A DNA stretch of 38,026 nucleotides from Campylobacterales bacterium (GTDB lineage: Bacteria > Campylobacterota > Campylobacteria > Campylobacterales > Nautiliaceae). The translations under genes and the position numbers were made by a program. The stretch is taken from contig JALUWM010000116.1 of the NCBI GenBank assembly GCA_027019465.1, positions 1 through 38,026 of the forward strand, written 5' to 3'. Positions 18,430 through 29,062 of the stretch are shown here, one piece after another. The first letter of the stretch is position 1. Each line of letters begins with the position of its first letter. Under the pieces are notes generated by a model that was not told where the DNA came from, did not search any database, and saw nothing but the letters and a program-made list of their open reading frames with translations.

Positions 18430-19520
18430 CTATTGCCTTTTTTTATATAAATTATATCATAACTTCTGATTTCATTAAGAATGGATTCTCTTGGATTTTT
18501 AGGGTCAATATTTCTTGGTTTATATTTTTTATCCCACAAATTATTCTCTTTTATCCATTTTTCACAGCAATTTAAATTTAAAATGCTAAAAGTTTTTAGT
18601 GGATACTTTAAAGATAGGGCATAAAAAAATCTGTTTGTGACAGTTTTCGGGCATTTTTTTATATTAATTTCTTTAATAAGTTTTTTAGGCATATTTAAAG
18701 CGTTTTTTATTTTTTCCATTGGCAGATGTTTGTAATATCTTAAATGATATAAAAAAAAAGAGGGTAGGGGGTTTATTTTATAAATTTTGGCTAAATGATA
18801 AAACTCTTTAAAATTAAATTCTAAATTAAATAGCTTTTTTGCAATTTTTAAAACAATAAAATAGTAAAATCCAAAGTAGAGATATTTTGATTTGAACATT
18901 TTTTCAAATTCCATATAGATTCTTTCCTTACTTAAATCACTTAAATCAATATTTTGACATAATTTAACAGTCTCTTTTGCAACTTTGAATTTAAGACGAG
19001 AGGCAAACTGCATAGCCCTTAAAACTCTTAGTGGATCTTCTTTAAATTTTTCATCATCAATATGGCGGATTATTTTATTATTAATGTCTTTAATTCCGCC
19101 CCAAAAATCAAGAATTTCATTTGTATAGATATTTTTCATTAGAGCATTCATTGTAAAATCGCGTCTTTTAGAGGCTTCTTTTTTATTATTAGTTAAATTG
19201 ACTTCAAAGCCTCTGTGTCCTTTAGCTGTTTTAGTTTCGGTTCTAGGAAGTGCTATATCAAAATTTTTCCATTTATAAACAAAAAAACTTTTTCCAACCC
19301 CTTTAGCACCTATTTTTTGCATTAGTTTTTCAAATTCATTTGGAGTTATATCATAAATTTCTATATCAAAATCATGTGATTTGATGCCTAAAATCTCATC
19401 TCTTACACATCCACCGACTAAATAGATTTTTTTTGTATAATTAGTAAAAATTTTTTTTAAAAATGCTAAATTTTCATTTTTCACTTTTAACTTTTCACTC
19501 TTTAGAGAGCTTTTCATCAA
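18426..19520 (-). CDS. cca: CCA tRNA nucleotidyltransferase / poly(A) polymerase family
   Basis: 364 aa; IYLVGGCVRDEILGIKSHDFDIEIYDI, RRDFTMNALMKN. Confidence 0.9.
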   Translation of the reverse strand: MMKSSLKSEKLKVKNENLAFLKKIFTNYTKKIYLVGGCVRDEILGIKSHDFDIEIYDITPNEFEKLMQKIGAKGVGKSFFVYKWKNFDIALPRTETKTAKGHRGFEVNLTNNKKEASKRRDFTMNALMKNIYTNEILDFWGGIKDINNKIIRHIDDEKFKEDPLRVLRAMQFASRLKFKVAKETVKLCQNIDLSDLSKERIYMEFEKMFKSKYLYFGFYYFIVLKIAKKLFNLEFNFKEFYHLAKIYKINPLPSFFLYHLRYYKHLPMEKIKNALNMPKKLIKEINIKKCPKTVTNRFFYALSLKYPLKTFSILNLNCCEKWIKENNLWDKKYKPRNIDPKNPRESILNEIRSYDIIYIKKGNR

Positions 19521-19749
19521 TCTTTGCTAAAAGATATTCTAAAAAGTTTAGGGTTACATCAAGTTTTATTTCAAGATTTTCAGTATTAGGGGATTGAAGT
19601 CCGTCAAAAAGTATTAAAACTCTTTCCTTTAAATGTTCTAAAAATTCTCTGTCGCACTCATTTGAATTTTTTTTATCAACTATCTCTTCTACTATTTTAT
19701 CTTGTTCTATTTCTTCAATTGTTTCTAAGATAGTTTCTTTTAAATCCAT
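19495..19749 (-). CDS. Small acidic protein with a CiaD-like C-terminal domain
   Basis: 84 aa; EFLEHLKERVLILFDGLQSPNTENLEIKLDVTLNFLEYLLAKIDEKL resembles the C-terminal part of Campylobacter CiaD (Cj0788); adjacent to cca and purU as in Campylobacter (both recalled, not searched). Confidence 0.5.
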   Translation of the reverse strand: MDLKETILETIEEIEQDKIVEEIVDKKNSNECDREFLEHLKERVLILFDGLQSPNTENLEIKLDVTLNFLEYLLAKIDEKLSKE

Positions 19750-19988
19750 TTTAAATCTTTTAAATAATTTTCAAAATCAAATCTGTTTTTTTCATTAATT
19801 TTATCAAATTCTTGTAATTTTAAAATATTTACCTCTTCAAATTTTTTTCTTTCTTGAAGTCTTTTAATATTTTTTTTTAATTCTTTATCATTTGGATTTA
19901 GTTTTAAAAGTTTTTTGTAAATCTCAAGGGCATCTTTTTTAAAGCCCTGAGATTCTAAAATTCTTGCATATGTTTTAGTTAGCGGCAT
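19740..19988 (-). CDS. Short TPR-like protein
   Basis: 82 aa; [40 protein letters not shown]: one TPR unit. Confidence 0.65.
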   Translation of the reverse strand: MPLTKTYARILESQGFKKDALEIYKKLLKLNPNDKELKKNIKRLQERKKFEEVNILKLQEFDKINEKNRFDFENYLKDLKWI

Positions 19989-21039
19989 GTTCTGCTATTA
20001 AACTTCCCATTTCTTCTGTTGTGACAACTTCTTTTGCATCAAAAGAAGCCAAATCTTTTGTTCTATATCCTTCTTGCAAAACATTTTTAATTGCTGTGTT
20101 TATTCTCTGAGATGCTTTATTCTCACCTAGGAAATCTAGCATCATAGCTGCACTTAAAATTGTGGCTATAGGGTTTGCAATTCCCTGTCCTGCAATATCA
20201 GGAGCACTTCCGTGAATTGGTTCAAACAGTCCAACTTTTCCACCTATACTTGCACTTGGAAGAAGACCGATGCTTCCTATAATCATACTTGCTTCATCAC
20301 TTAAAATATCTCCAAAAATATTTCCTGTTAAAATAACATCGAATTGTTTTGGATTTCTTACAAGCTGCATTGCCGCATTATCCACATACATATGTTCAAG
20401 TTCAACTAAAGGGTATCTTTTATGAATTTCTTCAACTGTTTCTCTCCATAATTCACTAACTTCCAAAACATTTGCTTTATCAACCGAAGTTACTTTTTTT
20501 CTTCTTTTCATAGCTTCTTCAAAAGCCACTTCTGCTATTCTCTCAATCTCTTCTTTTGTATAAATCATTGTATTAAAAGCAACATCAGCCATTTTTTCTC
20601 TTGGTTGTCCAAAATATATACCGCCTGTTAATTCTCTTACTACTGATAAGTTGACATCTTTTATAACTTCAGGTTTTAGTGTTGAGGCATTAATAAGTTC
20701 ATCAAAAATAATAGCTGGACGGATATTTGCAAAAAGCCCTAAAGATTTTCTAAGTTTAAGTAAACCAAATTCCGGTCTTTTTTCTTTTGGCAGATTATCC
20801 CATTTTTCTCCTCCTATAGAGCCAAAAAGCACGGCATTTGAATTTAGACAACCCTTAATTGTTTCATCAGGACACGGATTATCAAATACATCAACAGCGC
20901 TTCCTCCAAGTAAAAATTCATTATATTCTAAATTAAAACCCTCTTTTCCTGCAACTGCATCTAAAACCTTAATAGCTTCATCAACAATTTCAGGACCTAT
21001 ACCGTCACCTTTTATTACCGCTATTTTATAATTATTCAT
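19975..21039 (-). CDS. leuB: 3-isopropylmalate dehydrogenase
   Basis: [24 protein letters not shown]...[14 protein letters not shown]...[25 protein letters not shown]. Confidence 0.96.
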   Translation of the reverse strand: MNNYKIAVIKGDGIGPEIVDEAIKVLDAVAGKEGFNLEYNEFLLGGSAVDVFDNPCPDETIKGCLNSNAVLFGSIGGEKWDNLPKEKRPEFGLLKLRKSLGLFANIRPAIIFDELINASTLKPEVIKDVNLSVVRELTGGIYFGQPREKMADVAFNTMIYTKEEIERIAEVAFEEAMKRRKKVTSVDKANVLEVSELWRETVEEIHKRYPLVELEHMYVDNAAMQLVRNPKQFDVILTGNIFGDILSDEASMIIGSIGLLPSASIGGKVGLFEPIHGSAPDIAGQGIANPIATILSAAMMLDFLGENKASQRINTAIKNVLQEGYRTKDLASFDAKEVVTTEEMGSLIAEHAAN

Positions 21040-21535
21040 TCTCTTCCTTTAAAGTCTCTTTTGCGTAGTTTATAAGTCCTCCAGCTGCAATTAATTCTTG
21101 CATAAAAGGAGGAATTGGAGAAAATTTATATTCTTTGTTTGTATCTATATTTGTAACAATTCCTTTATCAAGGTCAATTTTTACTAAATTACCTTCATTA
21201 AATTCATCCGTATTTAAAAGTTCAAAAATAGGAAGTCCCATATTAAAACTATTTCTGTAAAAAATTCTTGCAAAACTTTTTGCAATTACAGCCGCTACTC
21301 CGGCAGCTTTTAGAGCAATAGGAGCATGTTCACGACTGCTTCCACTCCCAAAATTATATCCGGCTACGATAATATCGCCGGGTTGCATTTTTTTTGCAAA
21401 TTCAGGATCTGCATCTTCCATTACATGCTTGGCAAGTTCGTGTGGATTAGATGTATTAAGATATCTTGCCGGAATAATCAAATCTGTATCTATATTGTCT
21501 CCGAATTTCCATATTTTACCCGTAATAATATTCAT
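21032..21535 (-). CDS. leuD: 3-isopropylmalate dehydratase small subunit
   Basis: [23 protein letters not shown]...[33 protein letters not shown]. Confidence 0.96.
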   Translation of the reverse strand: MNIITGKIWKFGDNIDTDLIIPARYLNTSNPHELAKHVMEDADPEFAKKMQPGDIIVAGYNFGSGSSREHAPIALKAAGVAAVIAKSFARIFYRNSFNMGLPIFELLNTDEFNEGNLVKIDLDKGIVTNIDTNKEYKFSPIPPFMQELIAAGGLINYAKETLKEENE

Positions 21536-21591
21536 AAGGGTCCTTTTTTAATTTGAATTTTAACAAAAAAATGACAAAAGAAAAAATTTTG

Positions 21592-23178
21592 CTAATTTTC
21601 ATTAAGTAATTTTTTAAATTTACTAGGCGGTTTATAGCCTGTGATTTTTAAGATTAATTTATGATTTTTAAAAATAAGCACCACAGGAGGTCCTATAATT
21701 TTATATTTTTGAATTATTTTTTTTAAATTTTTATCGGGACTTGTAATGTCAATTCTTACTAATTTATAATTTTTTAGTATATTTTTTATTTTAGGATTTG
21801 AAAATGTGTTTTCTTCAAGTTCCTTGCATGCTACGCACCATTTTGCGCTAAAGTCAACTAAAACGGTTTTGTTGTTTTTGATAATATTTTGTAATTCATT
21901 TAAATTTGAAATTTTTTGCCATTTTGTTTTTTGCATTATTGTTTGGTTGTTTAAGTGTAAAAAAGGTTTATAAAAAAACATTATTCCCGTTAAAATAAGA
22001 AAAAATCCGATTGTTTTAACAATAACTTCTTTATAATTTTGCATTTTTGAAAAAGGATTTAAATAAAGGCCACTTCCTATAAATAAAATACTCCATAAAA
22101 TTGAAGTTATAGTTTCAGGTAATATCCTGCTTATCATCCAAATAGCAACACCTAGCATAACAACACCAAAAATTTTATTTATAGCCATCATCCAGTTTCC
22201 AGCTTTTGGCAGTAGTTTTCCAGCCCCTAGCCCTAAAATCAAGAGCGGAACGCCCATTCCAAGGCTCATTACAAATAAAGCCACTCCCCCAAGTAGGGCA
22301 TTGCCTGTTTTTCCTATATAAATCAATGCTCCCGCAAGAGGAGGGGCAATACAAGGCCCTACAATTAAAGCCGATAAAATTCCCATAATCATAACGCCTA
22401 TTATTCCGCCTTTGTTACCTGCGGCATTACTTTTTTGCATTATTTTTGTTTGTAATGAAGCCGGAAGTCCTATTTCAAAAAATCCAAACATACTAAGTGC
22501 TAAGGCTACAAAAATTAAACTAAAAGAAACAATTATAAAGGGATTTTGAAAAAGTGCCTGGATGTTACTTCCAAAAAGTCCTGCTAAAATTCCGGCTATT
22601 GTGTAAGTTACAGCCATACTTAAAACATAAATCAAAGAGATAAAAAATCCTTTAAAAGCAGTTGAATTTTTATTGGTGTTTTTAACAAGAAGTCCTGAGA
22701 GAATAGGAATGGTTGGAAAAATACAAGGAGTTAAACTAAGAAGTAGTCCAAAAACAAAAAAACTCCCTAAAATTATCCAAATAGATTTATTGAAAAGAGA
22801 TACTATTTTTTGTGTTTGGGTTTTTTTAGTAAATTGTTTTATTTTGTAAGTTATTGTTTGAGGAGTATAACATACTAAATCACTACATCCTTGATATTTT
22901 ATAGTTATATTTTTTTTAGGAAGTTTAAGTGTTATTTTATTAAAATATACATCATCTCCAAAAGAGTCTTTTTTAGGTGGTGGTAGGGTTATTTTATATG
23001 GTTTATTATCCACAAAAACTTTTAAGGATTTTTTGTAAATATGTATTTCTTTTGCCATTTTAAGAGTAAATATTACATTGTTTTTTGTTTCTTTGAAAGA
23101 TGGTTTAAAAGCTTCTTTAATACTAAGAGGAGCGGCAAATAAAAAAAGAGCAATGAATAAAAAGAAAAATTTTTTCAT
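21592..23178 (-). CDS. dsbD: Thiol:disulfide interchange protein DsbD
   Basis: 528 aa; N-terminal DsbD-alpha region, multi-TM core, C-terminal thioredoxin with FSAKWCVACKELEENTF. Confidence 0.93.
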   Translation of the reverse strand: MKKFFFLFIALFLFAAPLSIKEAFKPSFKETKNNVIFTLKMAKEIHIYKKSLKVFVDNKPYKITLPPPKKDSFGDDVYFNKITLKLPKKNITIKYQGCSDLVCYTPQTITYKIKQFTKKTQTQKIVSLFNKSIWIILGSFFVFGLLLSLTPCIFPTIPILSGLLVKNTNKNSTAFKGFFISLIYVLSMAVTYTIAGILAGLFGSNIQALFQNPFIIVSFSLIFVALALSMFGFFEIGLPASLQTKIMQKSNAAGNKGGIIGVMIMGILSALIVGPCIAPPLAGALIYIGKTGNALLGGVALFVMSLGMGVPLLILGLGAGKLLPKAGNWMMAINKIFGVVMLGVAIWMISRILPETITSILWSILFIGSGLYLNPFSKMQNYKEVIVKTIGFFLILTGIMFFYKPFLHLNNQTIMQKTKWQKISNLNELQNIIKNNKTVLVDFSAKWCVACKELEENTFSNPKIKNILKNYKLVRIDITSPDKNLKKIIQKYKIIGPPVVLIFKNHKLILKITGYKPPSKFKKLLNEN

Positions 23179-23203
23179 AAAAAAACCTTTTTGGCTAATT
23201 ATA

Positions 23204-23992
23204 CTATCTTTTAAGATTATTTACAGTTTGAAGCATTTGATCACTTGTTGTAATTGCTTTACTTGCAGCATCATATGCTCTTTGACCGGTAATTAAATCT
23301 GTCATCTCATCAACAAGCTGAACATTACTCATTTCAAGAAATCCCTGTCTTATACTTCCAAGACCGCTGCTTCCTGGATTATCTACAATAGGGTCACCTG
23401 ATGCGGAAGTGTTTATATATAAATTACTTCCTAAAGAATGAAGACCTGCTGGATTTATAAATTTTGCCAGTTGGATTTGTCCAATTTGTTGCATTTGGGT
23501 TTGCCCGGCTTCCAAAATAGAAACAGTCCCGTCTGTTCCTATTGAAACTTGAACAGTGTCTGCAGGGAGTGTGATATTTGGAATAAGTTTATATCCGTCA
23601 CTTGTAACTAAGTTTCCGTTTGCATCTAATTTAAAAGCACCATCCCGGGTATAAGCGATTCTTCCATCAGGCATTTGAATTTGAAAAAATCCATCTCCTT
23701 GAATAGCTAAGTCTAAGTTATTATGTGTCTCTTTAAAATTTCCCTGTGTGAAAATTTTAGTAACTGCAGTTGGTCTAACACCAAGACCTACGCTTATTCC
23801 TGTAGGTGACTGGGTTGTGGAGGAAGTGGAAGTTCCTGCATATTCCATTGTTTGATAAAAAAGATCTGCAAATTCAGCTCTTTGTTTTTTGTATCCTATT
23901 GTGTTTACGTTTGCTATATTATTTGATACTACATCTATTTGTGTCTGTTCTGCTGTCATTCCTGTTGCTGCTGTGTATAAACTTCTTATCAT
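23204..23992 (-). CDS. flgG: Flagellar distal rod protein FlgG
   Basis: MIRSLYTAATGMTAEQTQIDVVSNNIANVNTIGYKK...VQLVDEMTDLITGQRAYDAASKAITTSDQMLQTVNNL. Confidence 0.96.
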   Translation of the reverse strand: MIRSLYTAATGMTAEQTQIDVVSNNIANVNTIGYKKQRAEFADLFYQTMEYAGTSTSSTTQSPTGISVGLGVRPTAVTKIFTQGNFKETHNNLDLAIQGDGFFQIQMPDGRIAYTRDGAFKLDANGNLVTSDGYKLIPNITLPADTVQVSIGTDGTVSILEAGQTQMQQIGQIQLAKFINPAGLHSLGSNLYINTSASGDPIVDNPGSSGLGSIRQGFLEMSNVQLVDEMTDLITGQRAYDAASKAITTSDQMLQTVNNLKR

Positions 23993-24060
23993 TATTGCTC
24001 CTTACTTTTACTGAAATTTTATTTTACTTATTAATTCATCCACATATTTACTCTTAACTG

Positions 24061-24846
24061 TTATGCTCTAACATTTGCTAATTTTTCTATTGCGTCACGG
24101 TTTAAATCATCCATAAATGTTGTCATTACTTTTTGATATTGTTCTACTAGTCTGTTTGTAGAGATTAGATCAGTCATTTCTTTTATTGGATTTACATTTG
24201 ATTTTTCTAAAAACCCTTGTAGAGTTGTGTTTGTTGTAACTATTTTTGCATTATTTGGATTAAATTGCCACATATTGTCTCCGACTTTTTTAAGTGTGTT
24301 TAGATTTTTAATGCTGATAATTTTAAGAGTGGCTATTTTTTGTCCGTTCACATACACATTTGCATTTTTGTCTATTGTAATGTTCTTGGCATTGAGAGGT
24401 ATTTGTATTGGTTTATTTTTTATATTAAGAATTTTAAAGCCTTCTTTATTTATTAAAAATCCATTATTATCTAGATTGAAATTTCCAGCACGGGTTAATT
24501 TTTGGCCGTTTTCGTTGACTACAAAAAAAGAATCTTTTTGTTTTAAGGCTACATCAAGAGGATTTCCTGTTCTTTGAATATTTCCTATGGAAAAATTTGT
24601 ATATTCGCTTGATACAATAGGGACTTTATTTAAGTTTCTGTTTAAAAATTCGGCAGCTTTTTGTGTATTGTTTTCAAGCGGTAGCTGATCTCTTTTTTCT
24701 TTAAAGATTCTTTCATAATCGCCGATAATTATATTGTCCTGTTTAAAGCCGGGTGTATTAACATTTGCCAAATTATTTGAAACAACATTTAATCTGTTAA
24801 ACTGTGTAACCATTCCTCCGGCTGCGTCATAGTATCCGTTAATCAT
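24061..24846 (-). CDS. flgF: Flagellar basal-body rod protein FlgF (FlgG2-type)
   Basis: MINGYYDAAGGMVTQFNRLNVVSNNLANVNTPGFKQ...SNVNPIKEMTDLISTNRLVEQYQKVM. Confidence 0.9.
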   Translation of the reverse strand: MINGYYDAAGGMVTQFNRLNVVSNNLANVNTPGFKQDNIIIGDYERIFKEKRDQLPLENNTQKAAEFLNRNLNKVPIVSSEYTNFSIGNIQRTGNPLDVALKQKDSFFVVNENGQKLTRAGNFNLDNNGFLINKEGFKILNIKNKPIQIPLNAKNITIDKNANVYVNGQKIATLKIISIKNLNTLKKVGDNMWQFNPNNAKIVTTNTTLQGFLEKSNVNPIKEMTDLISTNRLVEQYQKVMTTFMDDLNRDAIEKLANVRA

Positions 24847-24882
24847 AAATTAACCTTTTTTGTATAAAATATATTTCATACA

Positions 24883-24898
24883 AGCAAAAGATGTTCCA
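24883..24898 (-). promoter_or_regulatory. Sigma-54 (-24/-12) promoter of flgF-flgG
   Basis: Minus strand TGGAACATCTTTTGCT against TGGCAC-N5-TTGCT: one mismatch, GG-N10-GC spacing intact; 37 nt upstream of the flgF ATG. Confidence 0.8.
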
Positions 24899-24909
24899 AA
24901 ACTTTATTG

Positions 24910-24915
24910 TATAAT
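24910..24915 (+). promoter_or_regulatory. -10 element TATAAT of rpoD
   Basis: TATAAT in TTTATTGTATAATAAC; the same 16-mer occurs upstream of yebC (33681-33696). Confidence 0.65.
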
Positions 24916-24993
24916 AACGCTCTTAAAAGAATTCGATAAGTGAGGATAATAATCTTTATTTATGGGCTTCTATATTTATTCTAAGGAGAATTA

Positions 24994-26808
24994 ATGGCAC
25001 TTCCAAAAGAACTTACAAAACTGTTTCAAGATAATAAAAAAGGTGTTGTTACATATGAAAAAATTGTGGATATTTTACCAAAAGCACCTACAAAGCCGCA
25101 AACAAAAGAGATTTTAAAAGCTGTTAATGAAAATAATATCAAATTAAAAACAGCTGCTGAGGTTGCAAAACTCAAAAATCTTGAAGATGTAGTAAAAAAC
25201 GAAGAAGAAAGAGAAAGAAAAAAAGAGGAACTTGCTGAAGAGATTTTAAAAGATAAAGAGCTTTTAGAATGGAGTAGATCTGATAGTCCTGTTAGGATGT
25301 ATCTTAGAGAAATGGGGCATATTCCTCTTCTTGATAAAGATGAAGAAGTAGAAATTTTTAGAAGAATTCAACTTGGTGAAGAGATAATTCTTGATGCAAT
25401 TTGTTCAATCCCTTTTTTAATTAATTTGGTTTTAAAATATAAAGAACCTTTGCTTAACAGAGAAAGAAGGGTAAAAGAACTTTTTAAAAGTTTTGTTGAT
25501 GAAGAAGAAGTTGAAGATGAAACAAGTAAAGAAGGTAAAAGAAAGAAAAAAATCTCAATAAGAGAAAAAAGAATTAATGAACTTTTTAAAAATCTTGAAA
25601 AGGCAAAAAAAGATTGGGAAAAAGTTTTAGATGAATACGATATAGCTATTAATACAAAAAACAGAGATGAAATTGAAAATTTACATAAAATTTTACAACT
25701 TACATTTAAAAAGAAAAAGGTAAAACTTGCTCTTGAAGAGATAGGTTATACCTCTAAACTTATTAATGAAATAGTAAAAACAGTTGAAACTTCATTAAAA
25801 GGTGATAAGGATTTTGGAAAAGAACTTAAGAAAAAAGAATATAGATTACCACTTTTTAATGAGCAGTTGAAAACTCTTCATAAAGAGATTTTAAGTAAAA
25901 TTACTAATCTGAGTAAAGAAGATATAGCCGCAATGGTGCCTGAACATACAATGGTAAATATTTATATGGATATCAAAAAACTTGTAGAAGCTAAAGAAGC
26001 AAGTGATAATACATTTGGAATGGAGCCTGAGAAACTTGAAGTTATTTTAGAACAGCTAAAAAGAGGCAAAAAAATAACAACAGAAGCAAAAGAAAAAATG
26101 GCAAGGGCAAATCTTAGATTAGTGGTTAGTATTGCAAAAAAATATACCAATAGAGGGCTTCCTTTTCTTGATTTAATTCAAGAAGGAAATATAGGGCTTA
26201 TGAAGGCTATTGATAAATTTGAATTTGAGAAAGGATATAAATTTTCAACTTATGCAACATGGTGGATTAGACAGGCAATATCTAGGGCAATAGCAGATCA
26301 GGCAAGAACAGTTAGAATTCCTATTCATATGATTGAAAATATAAATCAAATAAATAAAATAATAAGAAAGCATGTCCAAGAAGAAGGAAAAGAACCTACT
26401 TTGGATACAATTGCAAAAGATATGCAAATACCAATAGATAAAGTAAAACAGATTCTTAAAATTTCAAAAGAGCCGGTATCTTTAGAAGCACCTGTAGGAG
26501 AAGAAGAAGATGGGAAATTCGGGGATTTTATAGAAGATAAAACATTTATAAATCCTTATGAAGAAGTTGTGAATGAAGATTTAAGAAAACATATTGATGA
26601 TATTTTGCAAAATTTAAATGATAGAGAAAGAGAAGTTATTAAAATGCGTTTTGGTTTAATGCCTGATAAAAGTGAAAGAACGCTTGAAGAGATTGGAAAA
26701 GCCCTTAATGTAACAAGAGAAAGGGTTAGACAAATAGAAAGCAGTGCTATTAAAAAACTTAGACATCCAAATATTGGGAAACTCCTTAAAAATTATATAG
26801 ATAGCTAA
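24994..26808 (+). CDS. rpoD: RNA polymerase sigma factor RpoD (sigma-70)
   Basis: 604 aa; [16 protein letters not shown]-type region 1.2, [63 protein letters not shown]. Confidence 0.98.
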   Translation: MALPKELTKLFQDNKKGVVTYEKIVDILPKAPTKPQTKEILKAVNENNIKLKTAAEVAKLKNLEDVVKNEEERERKKEELAEEILKDKELLEWSRSDSPVRMYLREMGHIPLLDKDEEVEIFRRIQLGEEIILDAICSIPFLINLVLKYKEPLLNRERRVKELFKSFVDEEEVEDETSKEGKRKKKISIREKRINELFKNLEKAKKDWEKVLDEYDIAINTKNRDEIENLHKILQLTFKKKKVKLALEEIGYTSKLINEIVKTVETSLKGDKDFGKELKKKEYRLPLFNEQLKTLHKEILSKITNLSKEDIAAMVPEHTMVNIYMDIKKLVEAKEASDNTFGMEPEKLEVILEQLKRGKKITTEAKEKMARANLRLVVSIAKKYTNRGLPFLDLIQEGNIGLMKAIDKFEFEKGYKFSTYATWWIRQAISRAIADQARTVRIPIHMIENINQINKIIRKHVQEEGKEPTLDTIAKDMQIPIDKVKQILKISKEPVSLEAPVGEEEDGKFGDFIEDKTFINPYEEVVNEDLRKHIDDILQNLNDREREVIKMRFGLMPDKSERTLEEIGKALNVTRERVRQIESSAIKKLRHPNIGKLLKNYIDS

Positions 26809-26816
26809 GGGCTAAA

Positions 26817-27608
26817 ATGAAAAAATGGAAATTAATAGAAAAGTTTTTAATTAAATTTATTTATGAAGAAATTACTAAAACAGGGCTTAAAAAAGGAATT
26901 TTAGGACTTAGCGGGGGAATTGACAGTGCTGTTGTGGCAGTTTTGGCAAAAAAGGCGCTAGGAGATAATTTTAAAGCTTTTTTGCTTCCTAGTCAGTTTT
27001 CCAGTAAATCAAGTATTGAGGATGCTAAAAAGCTTTGTGAAAAATTTGATATAGATTATGAAATTATTTCTATTGCACCTTTGCTTGAAGCATATAAAAT
27101 TGATGATAAAGTTAGATTTGGAAATTTTAGTGCAAGAATGAGAATGGCAGTTCTTTATGATAAATCTGCTGAACTTAATGCTTTAGTAATAGGGACAAGT
27201 AATAAAAGTGAACTTATGCTTGGATATGGGACACTTTTTGGAGATTTGGCAAGTGCACTAAATCCGATAGGGGATTTATACAAAACAGAAATATTTGAAT
27301 TTGCCAAGTATCTAGGTGTAAATGAAGAAATTATTTCAAAGCCTCCTAGTGCCGATTTATGGGAAGGGCAAAGCGATGAAAATGAACTTGGTTATACATA
27401 TGTGGTGCTTGATGAGGTTTTAAGAGATTTTGTGGATAACAGAGCTACAAAAAATGAACTTTTGGAAAAATATGATAAAAATTTAGTTGAATTTGTGCTA
27501 AAAAAAATATATCAAAATCAATTCAAAAGAAAACCGCCTATTATTGCAAAACTTAAAGCAAGAACAATAGGACACGACTTTTTATATGAAAGAGATATCA
27601 GATTATAA
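26817..27608 (+). CDS. nadE: NAD+ synthase
   Basis: GILGLSGGIDSAVVAVLAKKALG...GTSNKSELMLGYGTLFGDLASALNPIGDLYKTEIFE...PPSADLWEGQSDE. Confidence 0.96.
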   Translation: MKKWKLIEKFLIKFIYEEITKTGLKKGILGLSGGIDSAVVAVLAKKALGDNFKAFLLPSQFSSKSSIEDAKKLCEKFDIDYEIISIAPLLEAYKIDDKVRFGNFSARMRMAVLYDKSAELNALVIGTSNKSELMLGYGTLFGDLASALNPIGDLYKTEIFEFAKYLGVNEEIISKPPSADLWEGQSDENELGYTYVVLDEVLRDFVDNRATKNELLEKYDKNLVEFVLKKIYQNQFKRKPPIIAKLKARTIGHDFLYERDIRL

Positions 27609-28481
27609 ATGAAAAAAGTTTATTCTTTTTTTGAAGATATGCTTTTTTATCCAAAATGGTATCACTGGCCTTTTATTTTTATTTTACTTCCTTTTTCTTT
27701 TATTTATTATTTAATTGTTTTAATTAAATTTCCAAGAAGTTATGAAAATTTAAATATTCCTGTAATTTCCATAGGAAATATAATAGTAGGAGGGAGTGGA
27801 AAAACTCCTTTAACCAAGGCTATTATCAATTATTATAAAAATAAAAAAATAACTGTTATTTTGAGAGGATATAAAAGAAAAAGCAAAGGTTTGGTTTTAG
27901 TTAAAGATTTTAAAAAAATTTTAGCTGATGTTGATATTAGCGGGGATGAAGCTATGGAGATAGCTTTATTTACTAATGCGGCTGTAATTGTAAGTAAAGA
28001 TAGAAAAAAAGGTATAATTGAAGCTAAAAGAATAGGGGCTGATTTTGTTATTTTGGATGACGGATTTGATAAGCCTTTTAGAAAATTAAATATTGTAATT
28101 GATAAAAAAATAAAAAATCCTTTTGTTTTGCCTGCTGGTGGATACAGATATCCAAGGATTTTTTTAAAATTTGCAGATATTGTTTTAAAAGATATTAAAA
28201 GAGAAATAAAAGTTCCTAGCGGAGATATATTAATAAGCGGTATTTCAAATCCTAAAAGGCTTTTAAGTTTTTGGAATAAAGAGTATAAAATTTTTCCAGA
28301 CCATTATGAATATAAATGGAAAGATTTGAAAAAATATAAAAATAAAATAGTTGTAACTACTGCAAAAGATTATGTAAAACTTAAAAAATTTCCCCTAAAT
28401 TTAAAAATTATAGAATTAAATGTTAAAATACCTGCGCAAGTTATAAAAAAAATAGATGATTATTTGATAAAATTTCAATAA
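27609..28481 (+). CDS. lpxK: Tetraacyldisaccharide 4'-kinase
   Basis: VPVISIGNIIVGGSGKTPLT-type motif; VILRGYKRKSKG; GADFVILDDGFDKPFRKLNIVI. Confidence 0.92.
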   Translation: MKKVYSFFEDMLFYPKWYHWPFIFILLPFSFIYYLIVLIKFPRSYENLNIPVISIGNIIVGGSGKTPLTKAIINYYKNKKITVILRGYKRKSKGLVLVKDFKKILADVDISGDEAMEIALFTNAAVIVSKDRKKGIIEAKRIGADFVILDDGFDKPFRKLNIVIDKKIKNPFVLPAGGYRYPRIFLKFADIVLKDIKREIKVPSGDILISGISNPKRLLSFWNKEYKIFPDHYEYKWKDLKKYKNKIVVTTAKDYVKLKKFPLNLKIIELNVKIPAQVIKKIDDYLIKFQ

Positions 28482-28492
28482 AAAGGCAATTT

Positions 28493-29062
28493 ATGGGTAT
28501 TAAAGATGAATTAAAACAAGATACTAAAGAATTAAAACAAGATGAAGAACTTATGGTTAAAGTCTTTAAATTAGAAAAATTTGTAAGAAAATATAAAAGG
28601 CATATTATCTTAACAGCTATTTTATTAGCTGCTTATTTAATAGGTTACAATATTTATAATTATATTCAAAAACAAAATCTTATAAAGGCAAATAATGCAT
28701 TTGAGACACTTTTACAAAATCCAAATGATAAAAAGGCCTTAGAAATTGTTAAAAAAGATAAAAAACTTTATAATTTATATCTTTTTAATAAAGGTGAATA
28801 TTCAAAAGTAAATTCAAAAGAGCTTGAAGCTCTAAAAGCTTATGAAATTGCAATGCAAAAAGGAACAAAAGAAGCACTTGAGGGATATCTTTTAAATCCA
28901 AGTTATAAAATATTAAAAAACCCTGTAAGATTTACTTTAATAAGAATATATTTAGAGGAAAATAACAGAAAAAAAGCGTTGGAAGTTTTTAATAATATAA
29001 ATCCAAATTCTAAATTTAAAACACTTGGTGCATATCTTCTTCATTATGGGATAGTAAAATGA
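28493..29062 (+). CDS. YfgM-like single-TM TPR protein
   Basis: 189 aa; N-terminal basic region plus TM (HIILTAILLAAYLIGYNIYNYI), short periplasmic helical repeats; directly upstream of a BamB-like gene. Confidence 0.5.
   Translation: MGIKDELKQDTKELKQDEELMVKVFKLEKFVRKYKRHIILTAILLAAYLIGYNIYNYIQKQNLIKANNAFETLLQNPNDKKALEIVKKDKKLYNLYLFNKGEYSKVNSKELEALKAYEIAMQKGTKEALEGYLLNPSYKILKNPVRFTLIRIYLEENNRKKALEVFNNINPNSKFKTLGAYLLHYGIVK

Noticed and set aside
20651-21031. Plus-strand 126-aa ORF opposite leuB
   Set aside because: Antisense shadow ORF of a clearly assigned gene.
24227-24577. Plus-strand 116-aa ORF opposite flgF
   Set aside because: Hydrophobic antisense frame without RBS or family resemblance; flgF is certain.
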